From: an uncultured Acidobacteriia bacterium
GTDB taxonomy: Bacteria; Acidobacteriota; Terriglobia; Bryobacterales; Bryobacteraceae
DNA length: 46,568 nucleotides
NCBI GenBank assembly: GCA_903876865.1
Contig: CAIRBY010000258.1
Span: forward strand, 1-46,568
Reading direction: 5' to 3'
Positions 17,743 to 25,825 of the stretch are shown one piece after another (position 1 is the first letter of the stretch; each line of letters opens with the position of its first letter). The notes under the pieces were generated by a model that ran no database searches, was not told the origin of the DNA, and saw only the letters and a program-made list of their open reading frames with translations. The position numbers and the translations under genes are program-made.

Positions 17743-18801
17743 CTACGTCTTCGTGAGCTGTTGCACGCACGCCGGTTTGAGGCAGATCGGCAACGGGTTC
17801 GACTGGCACTCCAGCTCGATCCCCTTGTCGTACTTCATCCGCTCCTGCTTGGCGTAGAACGGGAGACCGTCCGTGTTGACGGTCTCGATGTAATCCGCCG
17901 GTGCGTAGAACTCCTTGAACACGCTGGTGCCCAAGGGCAGCATGTAGGCGGAATCTGTATCCACTAGCGCCTGCGCGGAACCACTCGAATCCGGCACAGT
18001 GCCCGTGTAGTTGATCCAGGTCACCGGCAGTTCGTTGCCGCCGAACGTGAATCCGCGCACCTGGCCGGCTGGCGCCGAACCACCCGAGTAGTCCTGCGAA
18101 AGATTCTGCCCGTTGTTGTTCTGGAAATACGTGAAGGCCGCCTTCACGTTCGCGTGGGAAACGAACGCGTCATAGAACGAGTCGGAGCAGATCGCCAGGA
18201 ATCCGGTGATCATTTCGCCGCGCAGCGCGTTGATGATATTGCGCTTCACGGCGGCGATCTTACCCATGACATCCGTCGTGCTGGTGCCGAGCGCGAAGCC
18301 GGTCGCTATCTGGCTGATCCCGAAGTCGGAGTAGATATCCAGAATCAGGTTGCCCGCGCCATCCTTCACCTGGCCGGACCGCAACACGCCCAGCCGCATC
18401 CACTCCTGCTGCTGCTCGAGCTTCACGCGCAGCTCGCGCATCTTCTTCGCCGTGACATACTGCATGTCCTGCACCATGTCGGAACCCGGACGGCGGCGGC
18501 CTTGCAAGTCGGCCGCCAGCATCAGATCGTTCATCGCGAAGTGCGGGATCTGGAAGCTCTTCGACTTGCTCAGCGCCGATTTGTTGGCGGTGCCCGGACC
18601 GCCCCACTGCGACTGCGGAACCAGCGCATTCGTGATCGGGTCGAAGTCCACCGCTACCGTGCGCTGGGTAACACCTTCCTGCGTGAAGATTCCCAGCGCG
18701 CCCAGCCGGCCGTAGGTCGGCGTGATGTCGTTCACCGCGTTCGAAAGCGATACCGCGTTGAACGCGTCCTGTTTGAATACGTCTAAGATTTCAATGCTCA
18801 T
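17743..18801 (-). CDS. Major capsid protein (gpE family)
   Basis: A 352-aa protein with the character of lambda gpE-type capsid proteins: N-terminal I-L-D-V-F, then a long E-loop-like segment and the sequence D-L-M-L-A-A-D-L-Q-G-R-R-R-P-G typical of this family. It lies directly after the decoration protein and before head-tail joining genes. It is expected to be the most abundant virion protein and to form the icosahedral shell. The start is preceded by a GGGGAATC ribosome site. Confidence 0.85.
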   Translation of the reverse strand: MSIEILDVFKQDAFNAVSLSNAVNDITPTYGRLGALGIFTQEGVTQRTVAVDFDPITNALVPQSQWGGPGTANKSALSKSKSFQIPHFAMNDLMLAADLQGRRRPGSDMVQDMQYVTAKKMRELRVKLEQQQEWMRLGVLRSGQVKDGAGNLILDIYSDFGISQIATGFALGTSTTDVMGKIAAVKRNIINALRGEMITGFLAICSDSFYDAFVSHANVKAAFTYFQNNNGQNLSQDYSGGSAPAGQVRGFTFGGNELPVTWINYTGTVPDSSGSAQALVDTDSAYMLPLGTSVFKEFYAPADYIETVNTDGLPFYAKQERMKYDKGIELECQSNPLPICLKPACVQQLTKT

Positions 18802-18825
18802 CGATTGATTCCCCTTTCGGAGCGC

Positions 18826-19629
18826 CTAAGCGCCCACGGCCGTCCTCGTCGGCATCCCCAACGCCTGCAGCTGCGCGGTCGCTGTGGTCTTCTGCGGAGT
18901 TGTCATACCGCTCGTCCACACCAACCCCGTCGATTTGAAGATCGCCGGCGGCCGCGTCACCGCCACTGCGGTCACATCTGCCGAGGCCGGATTCGCCGCC
19001 TGCAACAGCACCGCGCATGCGACTGCCGAACCGTCCACCGCGGCCGGCGTCACCTGCGTGTATTTGCCGGAACCCACAGCCACCGTCACGTCGAACCCAT
19101 CGCCTGCCACGAAGTGCGTCGATGCGTTGTCCGTCAGCAGGAACTTGATTCGGTCGGTCCACGTCGAGGTGCCGCCCGAGGCGAACGTTGCCTCGCCCAA
19201 AGATAGGCCTTTCGGATCTGTCACCTGGTACAGACCCGTCGAAACCACTCGGACTTGATAAATGCCAGCGATCGCGTTCGCCTGCACCGGTGCCGTGCCG
19301 TCCACCGCCAGCGTTCCCGTACCGGTGTTGCCGCCGGATTTAGTCGCGCTGGTCGCCGTTCCGATCGTAATCTCCCCAAGCACCTGCCCCACCACGCACG
19401 CCGCCGTCCCGGATACCAGGACTACTGCGTCGCGGATGAAATTGACATCCTCTTCGCCCTCGAACAGTAATACGTCCGAGATGCGGGAATTTTCCGTGAT
19501 CGTGGTTCCCACCAGGCCGAGGCCCAGCCCCGCCGCGAGCACAAAACCAGATACCCCGGGTACCAGCACAAGCGCCAGGAGCGCCAGCAGCCCCACCAAT
19601 CCGAAGCAGACTTTCCGTGTTTTCGTCAT
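18826..19629 (-). CDS. Head decoration protein (gpD-like) with N-terminal hydrophobic extension
   Basis: A 267-aa protein. From about residue 43 it reads like a gpD-type decoration protein (E-N-S-R-I-S-D-V-L-L-F-E-G, then D-P-K-G, F-V-A-G-D-G-F-D-V-T-V and S-G-K-Y). It is preceded by about 34 hydrophobic residues like a signal or membrane anchor, which known gpD proteins lack. A GTG near residue 41 could start a normal-length version but has no clear ribosome site, whereas ATG 19629 has AGGGGGTGG about 8 nt upstream. Decoration protein role is well supported; the extension is odd. Confidence 0.8.
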   Translation of the reverse strand: MTKTRKVCFGLVGLLALLALVLVPGVSGFVLAAGLGLGLVGTTITENSRISDVLLFEGEEDVNFIRDAVVLVSGTAACVVGQVLGEITIGTATSATKSGGNTGTGTLAVDGTAPVQANAIAGIYQVRVVSTGLYQVTDPKGLSLGEATFASGGTSTWTDRIKFLLTDNASTHFVAGDGFDVTVAVGSGKYTQVTPAAVDGSAVACAVLLQAANPASADVTAVAVTRPPAIFKSTGLVWTSGMTTPQKTTATAQLQALGMPTRTAVGA

Positions 19630-19631
19630 TG

Positions 19632-20963
19632 CTAGACCACCCCCTTTTTCTTCAGGCCCACGGCCTCCAGTACCTGCGACCAGGGCTTTGCCTTTCCGTG
19701 GCTTTCCCCTGCGGTTGCATCGGTCCCCGGCATCACGCCCGTCTGCAGCTCGGCCGGAGCACCGGTCTTACTGCTGATTCCCGCGTTTGCCTTCACCCGC
19801 TCCTGCAGCAGCGTCGCTTTCACGTCTGCCGCGCTTTTCTTTGCGCCGATGAACTCCACCGTGCGCGCCGGCGAACCCGCAATCGCGCACAGATCTGCAA
19901 TCTGTTGCGCTTCCGCGTAGCCTGCCGCCCGGGCCAACTCCACCCGTGCCTCGATCTCAGCGGCCGTCGGTACTGTGGCCTCCGCCGCTCCCGTCGTTCC
20001 TTCCATCGCTTCCTCCATCCTCGCGGCGGATGCCGCAGAGCTTTCTAAAATTGGTAGTGCTGCCGGTGCCTCCGGCTGCTGCGCGCTTGCCAGCAGCGCC
20101 TCGTGAACTCTTCCCTTCACCATTCGGGTATGTCCTGCCTGCGTCGTACTCCCTAACAGTGCGAGAGCCGCCTCGAATGTCCCGACCTCGTCCACCAGGC
20201 CAGGTGCCAGCCCATCCGAGCCTACGTAGACCGCCGATTCCATCTTCTGGATCGCCGCCGCCGGGATACCGCGATTCCGCGCCACCGCCGCGGTGAACAT
20301 CCCGTACATTTTGTCTACGGTCGCGCGTAGCCAGCCCAGAGCCTCCGGTGATAGCGGCTCATGCGGATTTCCGTCGTTTTTTCGCGCGCCGGCATACACC
20401 GCTGTGTACTTCAATCCGGCCATCTCATCCGCGCCGGATTCGTCCAGTTGCATGGCAATGATGCCCACCGAGCCGGTCCACGCATCCCGCGGCGCCACCA
20501 CATAATCCGCCGTACTCGCTAGCAGGTAGGCCGCCGAGCACGCCTGCGATGCAAATGCGCAGGTCGGCTTCGTCCCGCGCGCCGCGTACATCTCGTCCGC
20601 CAGGTCGAACATCCCCTGTACTTCGCCGCCAGGTGAATCCAGGTCGAGTAGGATTGCCCGAACTCGACCGTCCGCCAGCGCCCGCTGGAAATCCGCCCGT
20701 ACGTCTGCGTAACTCCGTAGGCCGCTCAACGCGTCCATCCCTGAAGTCTTGCTGACCAGCGTCCCCTGGATACCGATCACCGCGATCCCATCCGCCGTCA
20801 CCTGGTAGCACGATTCGCTCCGGTCGGCCCCGCCGCCCATGTCGGCCATTGGCATGCCCTGCAGGCGCGGACCCACCGCCGCCACAATCGCCGCGAGCTT
20901 GCTCTGCTCGATCGCCAGCGGCGTTCCGAAAATCCGTCCTGCCAGTCTTGGCAACGTGATCAT
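19632..20963 (-). CDS. Capsid maturation protease (S49 family) with scaffold-like C-terminus
   Basis: A 443-aa protein like lambda gpC. Residues about 50-260 are S49 (SppA/ClpP-like): D-S-P-G-G-E at 109-114, catalytic Ser near 143 in C-S-A-A-Y-L-L-A-S, and K195 in a R-K-N-D-G context for the Lys of the dyad. The C-terminal third (about 300-443) is Ala/Glu-rich and helical, like the scaffold Nu3 embedded in gpC. It overlaps the portal stop by 4 bp (ATGA). It should process head proteins during assembly. Confidence 0.85.
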   Translation of the reverse strand: MITLPRLAGRIFGTPLAIEQSKLAAIVAAVGPRLQGMPMADMGGGADRSESCYQVTADGIAVIGIQGTLVSKTSGMDALSGLRSYADVRADFQRALADGRVRAILLDLDSPGGEVQGMFDLADEMYAARGTKPTCAFASQACSAAYLLASTADYVVAPRDAWTGSVGIIAMQLDESGADEMAGLKYTAVYAGARKNDGNPHEPLSPEALGWLRATVDKMYGMFTAAVARNRGIPAAAIQKMESAVYVGSDGLAPGLVDEVGTFEAALALLGSTTQAGHTRMVKGRVHEALLASAQQPEAPAALPILESSAASAARMEEAMEGTTGAAEATVPTAAEIEARVELARAAGYAEAQQIADLCAIAGSPARTVEFIGAKKSAADVKATLLQERVKANAGISSKTGAPAELQTGVMPGTDATAGESHGKAKPWSQVLEAVGLKKKGVV

Positions 20964-22543
20964 TTCTTCACTCCCGGCGCCGGCTCCGTCCCTGCCAGCT
21001 CCTCGTTATCGCCCGGCGGGACCGTCTCCGATACCCGCGAATTCCCGTATACCGGCACGATGCCCAGTTGCTTCTCGCGATCGTGATCGCGCTTGATTTC
21101 CTCGTCCACCACCTGGACGTCGCGGCCTCGCGCCGCCACTTCCGCCTCCCTGCTCGTCAACCCGGCCTCGATCTCCATCCGTACGCTCGTCACGTCCTTC
21201 ACCGGGTCCACCCACTCCCAGGGCTGCCCGCTCCACTCCACGTCCAGATAGAAGTCCGGATTCTTCCGGTAATCCGCCGTATCGATCACACCCGCGATCG
21301 CCGCCGCGTCCAGCCACGCCCGCCATAGCGGCCGGCAGAACTGCTCCTGAATCACGCTGAACTGGAACTTCTTCCAGATCCGCCGCAGCGTCAGCAGGCG
21401 GACTCGCGCGCTGCTGTAATTGACCTGGTTCATGTCCCCGGTCAACATCTCGTAGCTAATGCGCATCACCACGGCTTGACTCTGCCGCTGGATCCGCATG
21501 AATGTCTCGTATGTGTTCGTGACGCCAGGATGCGCCCAGAATCCGAACTCCTCACCCGCGTTCGTGTCCAGCATCGTCAACGTGCCGGCTTGCGCATTCA
21601 CGTACCCCGCCCCGTCCGGCGCCAGGTCCGTCCCGACCTGGTCAGTGTTCTCCATGTTCGGATCGTCCGGCGTTAGCGATTTCCGCCACGCGAACAGGTA
21701 AGCGCCCAGCTTCTGCCGCAGCCGCTCCGCGTCGTCGTAATCCTTCACGTCCGCCAGCTGTAGGATGATCGGAGCCAGCGGCGTAATCCCGCGGATCTGG
21801 CTCCCGCGCGAGTACTCCATCACGTGCAGCACGCTCTCCGCTGGCACGCGAACTACTTCAAAGGCGTTCGGCCAGATGGTCGAGTCGCCCGGATGCTGGC
21901 GGTAGAAATGGTACGCCACCCGCTGCTGGATCTGGTCGAACTCGATTCCGCCGCGGATGAGGTTGGTCGGCGAGCTCATGTCGCCGCTCATCTTCCAGAA
22001 CGGCAACTGCTCCGGCTCGATCAAATCGACTTGCAACGGAACCCTCAAGCCCATCGGAGACAGGTCATCGGCCAGCCGCGGGCGAAGCCGGGCAAATGCT
22101 TCTCCGGCCTCGATCACATTGCGGCAGATGAGATCCTGTAGCGTGTAAAAATTCTGTAGGCTGTCCGGTTTTCCGCCCGGCCCCACTTTCCGCGCCGCGC
22201 TCGCTTGCGACGTCCACAACGAAAATTCCCGCTCGAGCCGGCGGCGTTGGTCCAGATTCGGATGCCGCGAGTGCGGCCGGATCCCGGTCCCAATCACCTC
22301 GGCAATAAAACTCGCCACGCCGTTCGACGCCATCGCGTCGTCCATCGCCGCTTTGCGCGCCCGCGCCGTCAGCATCGGACCATCGCTTAACGCCAGACTG
22401 CTCGCGCCGCGCGTGCTCGCGCCCACGTTCACCAGGCGGCGCCCGCCGGATGCTCCCTGGTAGCCGCCCGGATTGATTGCCGAGGGCTTTCCTAGAAATG
22501 CCCTGCCGAGATTTTGTAGATAGCTCAGATGCCGCCTCCCCAC
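20960..22543 (-). CDS. Portal protein (lambda gpB family)
   Basis: A 527-aa protein of the lambda portal family. Conserved-looking parts include N-G-V-A-S-F-I-A-E-V-I-G-T-G (about 74-87), the Q-V-D-L-I-E-P-E-Q-L segment (about 170-180), and Q-V-N-Y-S-S-A-R-V-R (about 365-375). The start is GTG 22543, overlapping the gpW-like gene by 19 bp; the exact start is uncertain. It forms the dodecameric portal through which DNA is packaged and ejected. Confidence 0.85.
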   Translation of the reverse strand: MGRRHLSYLQNLGRAFLGKPSAINPGGYQGASGGRRLVNVGASTRGASSLALSDGPMLTARARKAAMDDAMASNGVASFIAEVIGTGIRPHSRHPNLDQRRRLEREFSLWTSQASAARKVGPGGKPDSLQNFYTLQDLICRNVIEAGEAFARLRPRLADDLSPMGLRVPLQVDLIEPEQLPFWKMSGDMSSPTNLIRGGIEFDQIQQRVAYHFYRQHPGDSTIWPNAFEVVRVPAESVLHVMEYSRGSQIRGITPLAPIILQLADVKDYDDAERLRQKLGAYLFAWRKSLTPDDPNMENTDQVGTDLAPDGAGYVNAQAGTLTMLDTNAGEEFGFWAHPGVTNTYETFMRIQRQSQAVVMRISYEMLTGDMNQVNYSSARVRLLTLRRIWKKFQFSVIQEQFCRPLWRAWLDAAAIAGVIDTADYRKNPDFYLDVEWSGQPWEWVDPVKDVTSVRMEIEAGLTSREAEVAARGRDVQVVDEEIKRDHDREKQLGIVPVYGNSRVSETVPPGDNEELAGTEPAPGVKK

Positions 22544-22755
22544 ATGAAGAACTGCCGCTTCTTCGGAGTCGTCGAAGTGGGCGCGTCCGTGGCATCGTTG
22601 TACAGCGATTTGAAGTACGCGATCGCTTTGAGGATATCCGCCGGGCTCCGGTACACCAGGCGATTACCCTCGTGTGTCACCTCGGCGTAACCCTTCGCCA
22701 GTGACCCTTCCAGCTTCACGATGATCACGTCGAGATCGGCTGTTGCGTAGGCCAT
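22525..22755 (-). CDS. gpW-like head-tail joining protein
   Basis: A 76-aa protein. The size, the helix-rich start (D-L-D-V-I-I-V-K-L-E-G-S-L), and the Y-R-S-P-A-D-I-L-K-A-I middle match small gpW-like phage head proteins. It lies between the large terminase and the portal, as in lambda. ATG 22755 is preceded by GGGAGGAA, and the perfect 14-bp palindrome sits just upstream of that ribosome site. Confidence 0.7.
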   Translation of the reverse strand: MAYATADLDVIIVKLEGSLAKGYAEVTHEGNRLVYRSPADILKAIAYFKSLYNDATDAPTSTTPKKRQFFMWGGGI

Positions 22756-22771
22756 CAGGCATTCCTCCCGT

Positions 22772-22785
22772 TGCACGCGCGTGCA
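22772..22785. promoter_or_regulatory. 14-bp palindrome TGCACGCGCGTGCA, copy 2
   Basis: It lies in the 31-bp gap between the large terminase stop and the gpW start, immediately upstream of the ribosome site. The arrangement palindrome, a few nt, GGAG-like site, about 10 nt, start closely matches copy 3. Confidence 0.6.
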
Positions 22786-22786
22786 C

Positions 22787-24739
22787 TCAACATAACCGCA
22801 CCTGCATCCTCCGGCGCGGCGCGACCAGCATCGCCGGAACCGTCGGTAGTGGAGGCGCGGGGGGATGTGGCGCGGGCGGTAATTCCACTGGCGCCGAGTC
22901 TGCCGCCGCTGTTGGTTCTGGCGAAAATAACTCGCCCTGTAAAAGTGCCTCCAACTGTGCCCAGTGATGTTCCGCAAATCGGTCCATCCCCAGGTCGTAT
23001 GCCGCGGCTCGTGCGTATACCCGGCAATCCAGCGCCTCGTTGCGCGGCCGCTTCTGTTTCCAGTCCCGGTGTACCCGCCCGCTCCGGTCCTGCCAGGTCA
23101 CCAACTGCTCGGAGCAGAGCTGCCGGAAATGTTCCTCGCCGTAGTACTGCCCTTTCGGAAAATGGCAATACCCGTTGGGGATTTCCTCCTCGATCGACTT
23201 TTTCAGGTCCGCGTACAGCTCGCCCTTGAAGAATCCGCTGAGTACGTGCCGGATGCGCAGCCCGTGTTTGATCTTTCGGCCCGCGATGGTCACATCCACC
23301 GCGGAAGGCTGGCTCACCGGCAGCAGGCCCTTGTGCGCGCCCTTGATCGCCACCACACGGTTCGAGGGCTGCCGCCGCACCTGGTCGTACACCACGTGCG
23401 ACTGATCGCCAGAGTCCAGGAAGAATCGCGAGCACGGCATCACCGCGCCGCCCTGCGTGGGCCAAGTCGAGTGCACGAAGGTCCAGAACCGCTCCCACAC
23501 CTCCGGCCGCGACGTATCCCCCTCGAAGACCCGGTAGTCGATGCTCCAACTCTCCCGGCGCCGGCCCCACGCCACCATCTCGGCCTCGATCCGGTCGTGC
23601 TGCACATCTCCGCCGCCCGTCAGAAATAGTCCGCCCCTCGGCACGATCCCCACCGGGTACTCTTCGCACCGCTTCAGCAGCCCTTCCCACTCCACCGTCT
23701 CCCCAGGCTCGACCCAGTTCTCCGCCAGCGTCTCGTTGACGAAGGTCATGTACTCGATCGGATTGTCCTTTTTTGCCAGAAAATCCATTACGATTTCCGG
23801 CAAGGTCTTCCAGGGAGAATAAAGCTTTGAAATCCAATACCCGGCGATCCCGTTGAATGGCGCCTGCGCGATCCACTGCCCGCGATCCACGGCTTCCGTC
23901 CGCTGCACGTCGTCCCACGGCTGGTCGCAATCCTCGCAGTAATACCGCGCCGAGGCTGCCTGCTCTTCGCGCGTCAACAGTGTCTCGTCCCACCGCACCT
24001 GCGTGAAGAACTTCTCCATCATGCTCTGCATCGCGCCACAATGTGGGCAGGGCACGAAAAGTTCCCGCTGGTCCGAATCCTGATAGGCCCGGTCGATTGC
24101 CGAATTCACCTTCGAAGGCGAGCTGGATCGGATCACCTTTTTCCGGCCGCGATACGTATCCGTGCGGCTCAACGCCATCGCGAACGGATTGCCCCTGCCG
24201 CCCGAACTCGCCGGCCACTTGTCCTCCTCCTCGCAGATCAGATACCGGATGGATCGCCGCGCTAGGTTGCCCGGCGCGCTCGCAAACGTGATCGCCAGCA
24301 TCCCGCCCGGAAACCACTTCTCCCGCAGCGTGTTCTTGCTCCGCCGGCTGCCCGAGTCGGATAGTTTCCCCTGTAGCCGCGGCGTGTCCCGCGTCATCGG
24401 CCCGATGCGCTCTTTGCCGAATGCGTCCGCATCCGATTCGCGCTCGTTCACCACCAACACAGGCCCCGGATCGGTATCGATGATCCACGCGATCACCGCC
24501 TGGTTGACCAGCGTCTTCAGAATCTGCGTGGCGCCCTTGATCACCACCTGCCACGTATCCGGCGAGCTGAAGCTGTCCATCGGCCCGCGCTGGAACGGAT
24601 AGCAGGTGAACTTTCCCGGCTTCGCTGCGTACTCCGGCGACAGGTACAGATACCGGTCTGCCCACTCCGAAACAGAGATATGCCGCGGCGGCGCAAACAG
24701 TCGCGATAAGTCCCGTACGATTTGCTCTCCGCGTGTCAT
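22787..24739 (-). CDS. Terminase large subunit (GpA family)
   Basis: A 650-aa protein of the lambda gpA type that translocates and cuts phage DNA. A Walker-A-like K-G-A-T-Q-I-L-K-T lies at 68-76 and a Walker-B-like Y-L-I-C-E-E-E-D at 166-173. A zinc-finger-like C-P-H-C at 231-234 pairs with C268/C271. A nuclease Asp is likely D378 in G-G-G-D-V-Q-H-D. ATG 24739 overlaps the small subunit stop (ATGA); an upstream start at 24766 is possible but unlikely. The proline-rich end (about 615-640) is probably flexible. Confidence 0.9.
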   Translation of the reverse strand: MTRGEQIVRDLSRLFAPPRHISVSEWADRYLYLSPEYAAKPGKFTCYPFQRGPMDSFSSPDTWQVVIKGATQILKTLVNQAVIAWIIDTDPGPVLVVNERESDADAFGKERIGPMTRDTPRLQGKLSDSGSRRSKNTLREKWFPGGMLAITFASAPGNLARRSIRYLICEEEDKWPASSGGRGNPFAMALSRTDTYRGRKKVIRSSSPSKVNSAIDRAYQDSDQRELFVPCPHCGAMQSMMEKFFTQVRWDETLLTREEQAASARYYCEDCDQPWDDVQRTEAVDRGQWIAQAPFNGIAGYWISKLYSPWKTLPEIVMDFLAKKDNPIEYMTFVNETLAENWVEPGETVEWEGLLKRCEEYPVGIVPRGGLFLTGGGDVQHDRIEAEMVAWGRRRESWSIDYRVFEGDTSRPEVWERFWTFVHSTWPTQGGAVMPCSRFFLDSGDQSHVVYDQVRRQPSNRVVAIKGAHKGLLPVSQPSAVDVTIAGRKIKHGLRIRHVLSGFFKGELYADLKKSIEEEIPNGYCHFPKGQYYGEEHFRQLCSEQLVTWQDRSGRVHRDWKQKRPRNEALDCRVYARAAAYDLGMDRFAEHHWAQLEALLQGELFSPEPTAAADSAPVELPPAPHPPAPPLPTVPAMLVAPRRRMQVRLC

Positions 24740-25212
24740 GCAGCATTCGCACTCTCCGGCTCCCACTGGCTCAGCTCAGTCAGGGCTGCGCGAATCTCCC
24801 CGTCTAAAATGCGCTCGCAGGCCGTCACGTCGTTCGTGACCGCGAGCTTGAATCCCAGTTGGCTCGGCATCAGCAGCAGCTTGGTTTGCACCTGCGTGAT
24901 CATTGCGCCCAGCGCCCGCTGCACGTCCTTGACGGAGACCAGCTCGCCCTTGATCCGGCGCGCCTCCATCTCCGTGATGTCTGCCCTGGCCTGCTCCCGC
25001 CGCCGCTCCGCGTCCGCCTTCGTGTTGAGCATCACCGGCGCGCTCGCCTCCGGCTTCGCGATCTCCCGCCGCCGCTCTTCCCAGGCGTTCGGGGCCTCGG
25101 CGTCGATCTTCCCGTCCACCAGCGGAATCTCGCCCTTGTTCACGGCCTTGTTGATCGCCGTGTGGCTCACGCCCTTCAGCGCCGCGTACTCGTTTCTGGA
25201 GACCAATGCCAT
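24736..25212 (-). CDS. Terminase small subunit (gpNu1-like)
   Basis: A 158-aa protein. The N-terminus has a winged helix-turn-helix (Y-A-A-L-K-G-V-S-H-T-A-I-N-K-A-V-N-K-G-E-I), as in lambda gpNu1 DNA-binding domains, followed by a long charged helix (about 40-100). It overlaps the large subunit start by 4 bp. It should recognise the packaging site, which in lambda-type phages lies just upstream of this gene; short repeats lie there (25215-25256). Confidence 0.85.
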   Translation of the reverse strand: MALVSRNEYAALKGVSHTAINKAVNKGEIPLVDGKIDAEAPNAWEERRREIAKPEASAPVMLNTKADAERRREQARADITEMEARRIKGELVSVKDVQRALGAMITQVQTKLLLMPSQLGFKLAVTNDVTACERILDGEIRAALTELSQWEPESANAA

Positions 25213-25214
25213 AG

Positions 25215-25256
25215 CCTGAAACCGAAACCGCTAAACCCTTGAAACCCTTGAAACCC
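25215..25256. repeat. Short direct repeats next to the small terminase gene
   Basis: Two copies of AAACCCTTG followed by AAACCC (25233-25256), with GAAACC-type half-copies at 25217-25229. The position just upstream of the small terminase matches that of terminase-binding sites in lambda-like phages. They may also bind a regulator of the late operon. Confidence 0.45.
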
Positions 25257-25298
25257 AGTTTTCAAACCTTCAAAGCCCGTCGCCCCGCCATCAATTTA

Positions 25299-25308
25299 CC
25301 CGCGCGGG
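25299..25308. other. Palindrome CCCGCGCGGG upstream of the terminase genes
   Basis: A perfect 10-bp palindrome, followed by a run of eight C. Cohesive-end nick sites in lambda-like phages are GC-rich palindromes upstream of the small terminase, so this is a candidate cosN. Nothing in the sequence proves cutting here. Confidence 0.3.
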
Positions 25309-25433
25309 CTACCCCCCCCTGGGAAGGACCCAAGGGGTTGGGGAATCCTAAGTTGTCTGTTTGTCTTGGAAGAGGCTTCGACCGCCGCTCGACTTACAGC
25401 GTCGGAGTCGTGTCGCGCCCAGGTGAAGGAGAG

Positions 25434-25442
25434 TTATGCACA
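25434..25442 (+). other. DnaA-box match TTATGCACA
   Basis: It matches the consensus TTATNCACA at all nine positions. It is a single copy, so a chance match is possible, but it lies in the iteron-containing intergenic region. Confidence 0.4.
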
Positions 25443-25649
25443 ACCCAGTGTGCTCGATTCGGGCAAGTACACCGGACACCAAGGAAGTTACCACCAACCA
25501 ATTTGGGTTGTCAAGCACATCCCGCTGCCGATGGTGGCTCGCTTGTTCCAGGCTCCAGGATTCGCGCACGTATAGGCGCACGTTATATGTGCGTGTATTC
25601 ACCCCACCACCCAACCATATCTATACTTCCCGAACGGTTCCAGTTTTAG

Positions 25650-25823
25650 ACAAGACAGACAAGACAAGTAAGACAATCTTTGTTCTCACTAAGTTGCGCT
25701 GTCTTGTAACTCCGTATGTCTTGTGACGCTGTAAGACAATAAAAAACCGCTCGTCTTGTGACGAACGGTTTTGTCTTACGTGTCTTGTGACTGTCTTGTG
25801 AGTTTGTCTTGTGACGCAAGACA
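25650..25823. repeat. Iteron cluster, core TGTCTTGTGAC
   Basis: Copies on the plus strand include TGTCTTGTGAC at 25717-25727, 25781-25791 and 25805-25815, GTCTTGTGAC at 25753-25762, TGTCTTGTGAG at 25792-25802, TGTCTTGT at 25700, and TGTCTTAC at 25772. Opposite-strand copies (ACAAGACA/GTAAGACA/GCAAGACA) lie at 25650, 25659, 25668, 25731 and 25816. One outlier is at 25362. Repeat density and position next to the primase-helicase gene suggest origin iterons. Confidence 0.65.
25740..25774 (-). terminator. Rho-independent-type terminator after the primase-helicase gene
   Basis: On the minus strand the stem AAAACCG-T-TCGTC / GACGA-G-CGGTTTT (12 of 13 pairs) with loop ACAA is followed by a run of T (GGTTTTTTATT). 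It lies about 55 bp after the stop of the replication gene and would close that operon before the terminase operon. It also includes one iteron copy. Confidence 0.65.
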
Positions 25824-25825
25824 AG

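Larger units (their letters stand above)
25213..25825. other. Non-coding region: candidate replication origin and packaging region
   Basis: The largest gene-free stretch (613 bp), between the primase-helicase stop and the small terminase start. From right to left it holds a dense cluster of TGTCTT-type repeats, a Rho-independent-type terminator, an AT-rich part, an inverted repeat at 25577-25593 (CGCAC/GTGCG) around a TATAAC-like -10 on the minus strand, a CAACC/GGTTG inverted repeat at 25495-25510, a DnaA-box match, a CCCGCGCGGG palindrome and 9-bp repeats next to the terminase gene. No coding frame on either strand is convincing. Confidence 0.55.

Noticed and set aside
22755-24752. A 665-aa open frame alongside the large terminase
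   Set aside because: Gly/Arg-rich shadow frame without motifs; the overlapping frame carries terminase motifs.
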